Part shown: positions 57,501-64,000 of the stretch, one piece after another | Layout: each line of letters opens with the position of its first letter | How positions within the stretch are numbered: position 1 is the first letter of the stretch | NCBI RefSeq assembly: GCF_017589495.1 | Contig: NC_063201.1 | Location: 13,059,249 to 13,123,248 of the forward strand | Direction of reading: 5' to 3' | Source of the DNA: Alosa alosa | Taxonomy: Eukaryota; Chordata; Actinopteri; Clupeiformes; Clupeidae | DNA length: 64,000 bases | Made by a program: the position numbers and the translations under genes | Notes under the pieces: model-generated | Databases searched by the model: none | What the model saw: the letters and a program-made list of their open reading frames with translations, nothing else | What the model was told of the DNA's origin: nothing

Positions 57501-60500
57501 GTTACAACATACTTAATTTTCATAATAAATTAAATGTAGGCTAGAATATATTTTAAATTGTGCAGGCCTAATTTGAACTACCAATAATTTGGCCATAAAT
57601 ATATGAAAAGTACATAAATATACAGACAAATACATACTTATTCAATTAATGAGACAATGCATCAATGAAATGAACTCATGGATGAGTGAATATATAAAAT
57701 GAATGAGATAAATTATAAATTAATGAACTTTTAAAATGAATGAGATAAGTAATCTCACATACCGTAGCATATTATACACTTTTTAACATCACTTATCTGC
57801 TGGCGTTCTTGACCACTCTCCACCAGGCTCAGTATAAAACTTTGGGTTTCATCAGCCTGTGTAAACATCAAATACTAATTACTAATGCGCAAGGTCAATG
57901 ATGTTGACCAAAAACTATATGGCAATTTTCATACAGTGAAACCCCCACATGTCCAACCCCTACATTTGATGACAAGTGAAGACAACAAGGAAAGAATTAG
58001 GGTGACTACATGTGCAGAACAATCTGGTAAAAGCACCAATCACATTATTATCAGAATTTTGAATATTCCATCTTACATAGTAAGTGGAAAAGTAACTAGA
58101 TTCGGTAACACTTTACTTGACAGTATCGACATAAGAGTGAATGAACACATGACACTGTCATGACAAATGAACCCTAACCCTAATACTACCCTCTAACCCT
58201 AATCCAAACCCTAACCCTAACTTGTTATGACAAAAACCGAATGACACTTAATGACAGAAGCGTTATGTCATCAACGTTTATGACTTGTTTATGACACGTT
58301 CATGACAGTGTCATGTCACTCTTATGTTGATACTGTAGAGTAAAGTGTAACCCTAGATTCCTTCATTCAGGAATCATGATGAACTGTAACTAATACTAAC
58401 GATTACTCCAAAGGGTATTCATTCTGATTTAATGAAATTGGATTGGACATTTTCTTAATCAGAGTAGAGTATAATCAGACTGAAATCGGATTGTTTGTTA
58501 CTGCACTAAATGTAATGTTGATGGAGTGTTCAAGGACAGACATACATGACAAATGAGATATCCAAAAAGACATCACATATAAGTTAAGCGGGGCAGTGTG
58601 GAGTGGTACCAAATTGTACTAACCGTTTAAACCGTTTATTTTCATAACAATCCGTCAGTCTTCCTATGAACAAGATTCATACACTTTTTTCTTCATTATT
58701 GTACTTACCTCGAAAGCGCTTCGGACATTAGGGGCATTCCTGAAGGAGATGACAGCAGGGTGAATGTCGTGGGCTTTGAATTCCAGGACAGCAGTGTTAA
58801 TTGCCTTGATATCCTGGGAGGCTCCATTGGTGACGAAGACAGCCACCTTCCGCATGAGCAGACCCTTTCGTGTGCGCTTAAAGACATGTCTGGCCACGAA
58901 GCGCATGGCTGTCCCAATGTTGCGGCGGTTGGAGGTGCGTTCCAGGGCAATGTTATTCACCTCTTCGATGAGGTGCTTCTTACGATGGTAGTCTGAGAAC
59001 CGGACCAGGTACTTCACACTGGAGCTGAAGGACACAATTGCCACCCGGGCGCCCCTAGGGCAGTTGCTCTCAGCAATGGACATGTCCTCCAGTAAGTGAT
59101 GGACAATGGCGCGCATCCTTTCAAACACCTCAGGGGTCACATCCTCAGACATGTCGAGGGCTATCACCAGCTCAGTGGGGTAGGCTGGGCACTCTATCAG
59201 ACCTTAGAACACAATACAAGAGTGTTATCACAGAAAATAAACTGGTACTATAATTTTATACTATAACAATCACTGGCATCTACAACTGTCAAGTATGTGT
59301 GGATGATATAGAAATGTGTGATCTATTTTGGCTTGACAAGCTTTCAAGGGTTTATAATCCTTTCAAGGGTAGATAATAACACTAGGATCAATTAAAAATT
59401 ATGATTTCTTTCATGCTGATTACTTTAAACATGACAATAACTCCATGTGAACAATAACATGTACGTACCAAAAAAAGACATGTTTTAAAAAAAAAAAAAA
59501 AAAAAAAAATGAAAACCTTACCTGAGGCACAAGCTGTTTAAGAAGAAGGTGACAGATAATTAGTCAAAATCATTTATAAATCAAATACAGAATGATATGG
59601 AATAAAATAATAGTACTGGCCCCTGGCCATGGAACTCTTGTCAAACTGCAAATATATGAATTTATGGCAAACAGAAACCTATTACTTACTTCAGTGATAC
59701 AGCATGCAATAATAGTATAAAATGTAAACATACCACAGTTGTCCCGCACATAGTTGATTAGTTCGCAGTCCTGTAAAATACAGTGTTTACATTTCAGAGT
59801 TGTAGAATGTCACTAATGTAACCAAAGAGAAACCAAGAACAAGGGGGAAAAGAGCGTACACTCATCTGTCTGGGTCCGGGAGCTCCTCTGGAGCCCTGAA
59901 AAGTAAACAGCACACTTTGAATCTGACCTAATCTCACCTTGCTTTTCCATTGCTGTAGGCATTCAGGAAACAGCACTGAGAGGATCAAAGACAGCTGGAC
60001 ATTGCTCCAGCTGGGCCATTTACTGTCTAATGAAGGAATTGCCGTACATTGAGCTGATAGTATAATCCAAAGTGGTTTACAGAGACAAAGACAGTCCCTC
60101 TGGAACAACTTGGGGTTAATTGCTCAGGAGCAGAAAGGTATAAAAGGTGTGTACAGTATATCAGATAATAAATATCACATCCAACAAATATTAATAACTG
60201 ATTAAGCATCCTTAAAACCAAAAGCTGTAAACATGAAAAGTTTTATCTTTTAATCCTCATGACATATAAGTTCAACCAAAAATACAGTGCTTACTGATTC
60301 ACAACGTACAAAAACATAGCTGGAACATCATTTCAATGATCGTTTTATTTTTAATTATCATTATTTCACTAATTCACTATCTTACCCTGTGTCCAGTTGG
60401 TCCAGTAGTTCCAGGGTCACCTGGCAGACCACTATTGCCAGCATTGCCCTGTTTTAATATTTTGCAATTCAGTTATAAATAGTAAATGATAATATTTCAA

Positions 60501-63500
60501 TACTGAAAAAATATCATTGTTGTGGGTACACGGCAGTTCTCACCCCTCGCCCCCTGTTTCCTTTGACTCCAGGACCTCCACTTTTACCTTTAGTACCATC
60601 CTCTCCCTATGGCACAAACAAAAATTATCATTGTATCATGTCCTCACTTGAAATATGGAATTCAATTCTTTGTCTTGTAAAATCTACACAAATACTGGTA
60701 AAGTATAGAATATTTCAGAGATGACTTACTTGTAGTCCTGGATAACCTGGAAAGCCTGACTCGCCCTTTAAAATATTGTATTGATCAGTACATTAAAATT
60801 CAGGTCTTTGCATTACACATTTTTCACAGGTACTGACAAATGTAAATGCAACACTGACCTCTGGTGGCACAGCATGTGGCATTCACAACTCAAAACATGT
60901 CCCATAAAACTTGTAAAATTCCTCTAAATAGGATACTATTTTCACATTTTCCTGTTTAGCTTCTTTAGACAACAGCACTCTTGGCTGTACCTTCAGTCCT
61001 TTGGGTCCTGGAGGTCCGTAGCCATCTCTCCCATCAAGCCCCTGATTCAAGCACAAACAATGAAAATAGTTTTAAGGACATTAAATAACTAATAAATGAC
61101 TGACAAGCAGTTAAGTTGTGCATTAAGTTTTTGTTTTTATTTTTGTTTAAGTGATTTAAAAGTTTATTAAACATGCAGCACAACTGCATCATTATTGCAA
61201 CACTGATTATCATACTGTTTGTCTGGGAAGGTGAATCCATGGCTTTATACCACCAGTGTTGATAATTGTTAAAGAAACAGGATAGAAGAGCTGTTTGCAA
61301 ATTTAAGTTTGAGAAGCTTTTTAAATAGACGTACCGGGGGTCCTCTGGGGCCTGCAGATCCAATCCCTCCTTTGATTCCAGAATCTCCTTGTTGACCCTA
61401 AACAGGCACACAGTGAACATGATGAGGGTAGGACTAAACATAGGATTGGTGTAGTAGTGGTTAGTGAAGGGCAGTGTTGGGAGTAATGCATTAAAAAAGT
61501 CATGTAATTACAGTAATGCATTGCTTTTTGCTGTAATGCAGTAATGTACTGTAAGGCATTACCAATGCAATTATTTTTTACTCGGTACAATTCTCAGTAA
61601 CTGACTGACTGACTGCTTTTTAATCCAAAATTGAGAAATGCTCAATTGGCACCAGAGAAAATTATCCAAGAATTAAAAAAGAAAATCTATGCTGGTCCTG
61701 GAATTTGATTGCCTTATTTAGATGACTGCAGAAAGGGAATTTGAGTTATCTCTGCCATTCATGCAACAGATCTAACATGGTTAGGCTATACTTCTCATTT
61801 CAAGCAGTGAGAATAACTAAAATGTTGCTTTTACAGACAAAGATCATAGCCATTATTCTCAAACTATATGCATTAAGTCTACACCACTGTAAGTGGAAGG
61901 AAAGGCAACCAGCAATGATGAGAACCATTTAAAGTCAACATACAATTTCACTATGGCTATATTTTACTATATTAAGTTGTGAGTGACCTTTGGCCTTTGG
62001 GGCCTACATTGTCACGTGAGCCATAACTGCAACCATTATATTGTTCTTTTGTTAGCCTTAAGCCTAGCTCAGTCATTATGCCATACCACATAACCTCCTG
62101 TTGTGTAATGAGCTGCATTGAACACATGAAGATCTATTGAGAACACCAAATCCATATTTAATGTTATTTTGGTGAAAGTAATGTAAATGTATTGTAATGC
62201 CTTACAATTCAAAGACAGTAATATTGTAATGTAACAAATTACTTTGAGATGACAGTAACAAGTAATAAATAATGCATTACGCTTTTGAAGTAACTTGCCC
62301 AACACTGGTGAAGGAATATACTGTCTATGGACAGTAGAATATTTTAATATTTTAATATTCTACTATCCATGTTCTAATTTAAACTTTTACGTGCTACGGT
62401 GCACTTATGCGTAGAATTACGTATTAGGATGCCCTAACAATTTGCCTGCCCGATTTGTACCAAAGATGTGGCTGAGAGAGATTACGTGGGGAGGAACTGT
62501 TATTTCAGTTAGCCTATTAGCTGGTTTGATGCTCAATGAGCTCAATGCAAATCAAACAGGCTAATAGGCTAACTGAAATAAAACCATTCCAATCTCTATG
62601 TATGGTGAAGGGTATGTGATGATGTTGGGCTATTTTAATTCCAAAGGCCAAGGGAACTTTATCAGGATGCATGGTATCCTGGATCCATGAAATAACTGGC
62701 CTTTAAAAATACAAATCTGCCTGCCTCTATGGGAATTTAACATAGGGGTGCCAATACTTGTAATTGGTGTCCTTAAAGGTTGGATATGTCCTCATTTTTT
62801 TACTTAAGGCATTAAGATCAATTTCCAAAAGATGATTTTATATTCCTCTTTTTAGTCAACTTTAGCAGAGGTGCCAATAATTCTGGGGACAACTGTAGTT
62901 GAAATGCTTAATATACTGTAGGTCTTACATGTCAAGGACAGGATCTTGGGAGGAGGAAAATTCATACTGTGATATGCATGTTTACCTTTTAACACATACT
63001 ATAACTATGTAAAGTGTCAACAAATGGCACAGACATAGAAACATTCAAGGTTGTACCTATTGGTGTTGTAAACTGTGTTGCATTTTGTGGTAAATTTTGT
63101 AATTATTGATTTAAAGCCTATATTTGGCATACACAAGTTGTATTATTTGAAGGAAAGATTTGCTTTTGTTGTACTTTTTAAATGTTTTGTAGATGTTAAT
63201 CTTTTGCAAACAAAATGTAATTTTGCCCACAATGGCCAGGGTGCTTTGGTTTAGGCCTGTGTGATAATTGTTTTGACAACAACATCAGTCAGCAGGCAAA
63301 AACTGTCTCATGCATGAACTAGCAATCATGTGGTGTGTGGGACCATTGACCTAACCCAATGATGTTTATGCTATGGATCTTTAGGGCCCCATGTGTGTGA
63401 AGAGTGTGGATGTGAGCATGTATGTGCATTTGATTTGACTAACTTTCTGTCCCTTTGATCCTGCACCTCCTGGAGATCCTTTGGGACCTGTAGTTCCTGG

Positions 63501-63811
63501 TCGTCCCTTCAGAGAGAACACATTTTATTACAGTGATTGGTGCTGTTTTCCATATGGCTTCAGGCCATTAGGAGCAATTTGTGGGATAAGACAAAAAAAA
63601 TGTATTGGATTAGAATCACCAACTATACTTTTAATGCAGCATAGTGTCATTTTTGCAATTAATCTGCGTTTTTGTTTTAAGCAAATATTCACAGAATAGT
63701 GCAACACAACACTCTGTGATTTACAGTGTGGTTATCTTTGACAGTTACCTGAGGTCCAGGTAAACCAGAACTGCCACTTGGCCCTATTAGACCGATAGGA
63801 CCTCTTGGCCC
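44791..63811 (-). CDS. Gene A: collagen alpha-4(VI)-like, 3' half (partial)
   Basis: The C-terminal half of a secreted fibrillar-microfilament collagen VI chain; the 5' half is right of the window. Exons on the minus strand are: triple helix (63,811-63,749, 63,506-63,444, 61,397-61,335, 61,041-60,991, 60,765-60,730, 60,606-60,544, 60,448-60,386, 59,895-59,860), junction (59,770-59,734; 59,533-59,522), C1 vWA (59,202-58,709), connector (57,856-57,763), C2 vWA (57,114-56,437), unique region (55,830-55,656; 54,936-54,782), Kunitz 1 (54,320-54,150) and Kunitz 2 (44,963-44,791, stop TAA). Every junction I traced keeps phase, and no stop or frameshift was seen. Triple helix plus two C-terminal vWA domains plus a terminal Kunitz is the alpha-4(VI) layout; alpha-3(VI) also has a Kunitz, so that is the alternative. 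Confidence 0.88.
44964..46205. other. Gene A last intron, left part
   Basis: AT-rich intronic DNA without recognisable exons. Small open frames have no domains. Confidence 0.4.
46206..46356. repeat. Fold-back element
   Basis: ggttatcagaaaaataacg near 46,233 is inverted at cattatttttctgataactg near 46,311. Outer parts (aagggataatgg / ccttagagcattatcc) also pair imperfectly. About 150 bp, MITE-like. Confidence 0.65.
46563..47471. repeat. Left arm of a 0.9-kb inverted repeat
   Basis: This 909-bp arm is the reverse complement of 53,037-53,949. It starts cttcctgaatttttggtca and ends aataaggacctaggta. It contains tca(tca)n, a CTCF-consensus site at 47,221-47,234 and no gene. A poly(T) run of about 26 lies just outside it (46,527-46,552). 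Confidence 0.9.
47221..47234 (+). promoter_or_regulatory. CTCF-consensus match in the left arm
   Basis: CCACTAGATGGCGC agrees fully with CCASYAGRKGGCRS. The mirror site in the right arm (near 53,275-53,288) reads CCACTAGATGGTGC, with a C-to-T change at a CpG. Confidence 0.4.
47490..48300 (+). pseudogene. DIRS-like reverse transcriptase remnant
   Basis: Segments across frames match DIRS-type RT: ELNKGYVLGPFSVPPF, then in another frame LLAKADITEAAFKVMPIHP and FCVKWQSTFYFAV, then FILHLLGDFLLI. The catalytic box region reads Leu-Gly-Asp-Phe. Stops at about 47,675 and 47,936 and several frame changes inactivate it. Confidence 0.75.
48400..48710 (+). pseudogene. DIRS-like RNase H remnant
   Basis: Starts LELFTDAAPSLGFGG in one frame and continues in another as ALFELYPIVVACVLWG and ITFFCDNEAVVAISKQR. 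The acidic residues of RNase H (TDAA, ELYP, CDNEA) are recognisable. A frame change near 48,510 breaks it. Confidence 0.75.
48890..49860 (+). pseudogene. DIRS-like tyrosine recombinase remnant
   Basis: An N-terminal SAM-like segment (KSTIKAYNSAWSWFSIFC) is followed, after a stop near 49,136, by the catalytic half. YGFMRCGEFT carries the first catalytic Arg, and HRWFSSQLANVLL follows. After a frame change near 49,735, ALGRWSSDAYTSYIR carries the family's late Trp/Tyr segment. Not functional as it stands. Confidence 0.8.
49960..50790. repeat. GC-rich minisatellite, about 80-bp unit
   Basis: About ten imperfect units alternating tctaggttgccctaggcgct and caggttgccttgggcgccgg half-units. Spacings between taggttgccc starts are about 63, 80, 77, 83, 77 and 82 bp. 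It lies after the recombinase inside the DIRS-like element. Its GC content contrasts with the surrounding intron. Confidence 0.88.
50823..51420 (+). repeat. Paired direct repeats at the DIRS-like 3' end
   Basis: tgcttgtatccaagctgttc followed by cattaaattgttaactgatt and ctgagtctttctggtagaa occurs at 50,829-50,911 and 51,346-51,420. Duplicated terminal segments of this kind are a feature of DIRS split-repeat ends. The segment between them (51,060-51,330) is Pro-rich in one frame without a domain. Confidence 0.7.
51421..53036. other. Intronic sequence between DIRS and right arm
   Basis: Contains a 50-bp CA microsatellite (51,481-51,530), an ATTT run near 51,735, and a 41-bp tandem duplication (51,917-51,998; aatgcacaaattaagtaaca twice). 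A short gctggg/cccagc palindrome typical of fish MITE ends lies near 52,260. No gene recognised. Confidence 0.5.
51481..51530. repeat. (CA)25 microsatellite
   Basis: Uninterrupted CA dinucleotides, likely length-polymorphic. Confidence 0.95.
53037..53949. repeat. Right arm of the 0.9-kb inverted repeat
   Basis: Reverse complement of 46,563-47,471 with modest divergence; starts taggtccttattgatatta and ends aaaaattcaggaag. Members of this family also occur singly (27,085-27,265), so the arms may be two inserted copies in opposite orientation and not ends of one element. Confidence 0.9.
54150..54320 (-). CDS. Gene A Kunitz domain 1
   Basis: The acceptor CTTGCAG precedes 54,320 and the donor is A|GTAAGT (171 nt, phase 1-1). 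A complete six-Cys Kunitz domain with R-W-Y-Y and FWYGGCDGN signatures. The P1 residue after the second Cys is Gly (RFCGKY), so classical trypsin-type inhibition is not expected. It is clearly related to Kunitz 2 (shared FWYGGCDGN), suggesting a duplication within the gene. Confidence 0.9.
54782..54936 (-). CDS. Gene A acidic Thr-rich linker exon
   Basis: The acceptor TTTTTCAG precedes 54,936, starting in phase 2 and completing the codon split by the 55,656 donor. It encodes PWPTSTGTTEVVEEFTEEVE and a Gln/Gly-rich tail, without Cys; probably a flexible, O-glycosylatable spacer before the Kunitz domains. It ends GATG|GTACCC (phase 1), a weaker donor. Confidence 0.65.
55312..55424. repeat. Short fold-back element
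   Basis: ctcttattctacttatttta near 55,318 is inverted at taaattaagtagaataagag near 55,411, and the inner ccattctag/ctagaatgac also pair. About 113 bp. Intronic in gene A. Confidence 0.75.
55656..55830 (-). CDS. Gene A unique-region exon after C2
   Basis: The acceptor GGAATGTAG precedes 55,830 and the donor AA|GTAAGA leaves phase 2 (175 nt). It encodes a 58-residue segment (DDSMKQHLRLHCSDSGVAAY onward) with two Cys and no recognised fold, in the position of the unique domain of collagen VI chains. Phase agreement on both sides (phase 1 in, phase 2 out to the 54,936 exon) supports it. Confidence 0.65.
56437..57114 (-). CDS. Gene A C2 vWA domain exon
   Basis: The acceptor TTTCAG precedes 57,114; it starts D-P-C-K-R-D-A-S-C-S and encodes a vWA domain from LDLAVLVDGS on. 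The MIDAS reads D-G-S-R-N and the late Asp position reads IIGGET, so metal binding is doubtful, as often in the C-terminal vWA domains. It ends SFVK plus one base at A|GTAAGG (678 nt, phase 1-1). Confidence 0.85.
57763..57856 (-). CDS. Gene A C1-C2 connector exon
   Basis: A 94-nt exon, phase 0 to phase 1, between acceptor TTACACAG and donor G|GTATGT. It encodes ADETQSFILSLVESGQERQQ and KKCIICYG; the C-x-x-C-Y motif is where collagen VI chains close the C1 domain. It fits the phase of both neighbours. Confidence 0.8.
58104..58352. mobile_element. MITE containing telomere-like repeats
   Basis: Inverted termini ggtaacactttacttgacag and (inverted) ggttacactttactctacag, 249 bp, with subterminal gacataagagtga mirrored. 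The centre (about 58,170-58,222) has several CCCTAA units, the complement of the vertebrate telomere repeat. Non-coding. Confidence 0.8.
58709..59202 (-). CDS. Gene A C1 vWA domain exon
   Basis: The acceptor CTAAG precedes 59,202; it starts G-L-I-E-C-P-A-Y-P-T-E-L-V-I-A-L-D-M-S-E and ends FE at GAG|GTAAGT, phase 0. The MIDAS position reads D-M-S-E-D and the late Asp position VTNGAS, so it is a degenerate metal site, usual for collagen VI C1. It has no breaks. Confidence 0.88.
59522..59533 (-). CDS. Gene A 12-nt microexon
   Basis: CTTGTGCCTCAG between acceptor AAACAG and donor GTAAGG, phase 1 to phase 1, coding A-C-A-S(-G). It supplies one Cys between the Y-V-R-D-N-C exon and C1. Perfect splice sites and phase support it, but a 12-nt exon is easily a chance match; the flanks also join in phase if it is skipped. 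Confidence 0.55.
59734..59770 (-). CDS. Gene A triple-helix/C1 junction exon
   Basis: A 37-nt exon, D-C-E-L-I-N-Y-V-R-D-N-C plus one base, the conserved two-Cys motif directly after the collagen VI triple helix that takes part in chain assembly. Acceptor TTTTACAG, donor G|GTATGT. Confidence 0.8.
59860..63811 (-). CDS. Gene A triple-helix exons (eight, Gly-X-Y)
   Basis: Eight phase-0 exons of 63, 63, 63, 51, 36, 63, 63 and 36 nt, each starting with a Gly codon after an AG acceptor. They code for about 146 residues of Gly-X-Y repeat, for example GPRGPIGLIGPSGSSGLPGP. The 51-nt exon (61,041-60,991) contains one short interruption (G-Y before G-P-P). The last exon ends GPRQMS, leaving the helix. 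Multiples of 9 nt and the 63/36-nt sizes are typical of collagen VI. Confidence 0.9.
61472..62307. mobile_element. hAT-like non-autonomous element
   Basis: cagtgttgggagtaatgcat at the left and (inverted) cagtgttgggcaagttactt at the right, 836 bp, flanked by gtgaaggg and gtgaagga (8-bp duplication, one mismatch). Subterminal taatgcatta and tgtaatg motifs are repeated at both ends. No transposase. It lies in the triple-helix intron. Confidence 0.85.
62308..63443. other. Gene A triple-helix intron, right part
   Basis: No Gly-X-Y exon seen. An inverted pair around 62,335-62,365 (tattttaatattc), another at 62,505-62,585 (gttagcctattag / ctaataggctaac), and a Tc1-like end (ttagcagaggtgccaataattctgg, about 62,865-62,895) indicate old MITE debris. 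Confidence 0.5.
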
Positions 63812-64000
63812 CTGAAAGACAAATAAATCAGGCATTAATAACCATACAAGGTAAAGACCATAATCATGAGCAATAACAACACTACATGAAATTACATTTC
63901 ATGTTGAAACTGAAAGCTTTTGCTTAAACGTTTTACTGATGTATCTTTGAGAAATGACGTGTAGAACAGAAACACAAAACAAATTTACTACAGTAAGTTT

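Noticed and set aside
58172..58222. Possible telomere or chromosome end
   Set aside because: The CCCTAA units are few, interrupted and enclosed by MITE inverted repeats within a gene intron.

Overview
The window is vertebrate, almost certainly teleost, genomic DNA. Coding exons are short and separated by GT-AG introns. The spaces between them are packed with typical fish repeats: hAT, mariner and piggyBac-type MITEs, tRNA-derived SINEs, and Pao/BEL, DIRS and Ty3/Gypsy retroelements. No prokaryotic-style genes are present. I could not identify the species.

All recognisable host genes lie on the minus strand and form a head-to-tail array of collagen VI-type, von Willebrand factor A (vWA) genes. 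Gene A (right, about 63.8 to 44.8 kb) is the 3' half of a collagen alpha-4(VI)-like gene. It has eight Gly-X-Y exons, a short Cys-containing junction with a 12-nt microexon, vWA domains C1 and C2, an acidic Thr-rich linker, and two Kunitz domains ending at a stop. Gene B (34.4 to 8.7 kb) starts with a signal-peptide exon, followed by seven vWA exons (34.2 to 27.8 kb) and an isolated eighth vWA exon with its own stop at 8.7 kb; no triple helix is seen. Its middle domains carry a nonsense codon, four apparent frameshifts, a lost splice acceptor and a GC donor, so it looks like a decaying copy. Gene C (left edge) begins at 812 with a signal peptide and an intact first vWA exon, and runs off the window.

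The intron between gene B vWA7 and vWA8 (about 18.5 kb) contains a near-11-kb palindrome (about 12,320 to 23,231). Each arm holds a 37-bp minisatellite, a hAT MITE and a remnant of a P-element/THAP9-like transposase. A jockey-like LINE scrap sits at the hinge. The A-B intergenic region holds a Pao/BEL retrotransposon (34.85 to 40.2 kb). Its reverse transcriptase is missing, and a perfect 117-bp fold-back lies at the gap. The last intron of gene A holds a decayed DIRS-like tyrosine-recombinase retroelement between two 0.9-kb inverted repeats.

The genes would encode secreted extracellular-matrix proteins whose vWA domains bind matrix partners. The intervening DNA is a record of transposon insertion, inverted duplication and probable gene conversion between neighbouring copies. 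All calls come from reading the sequence; no alignments or database searches were run.
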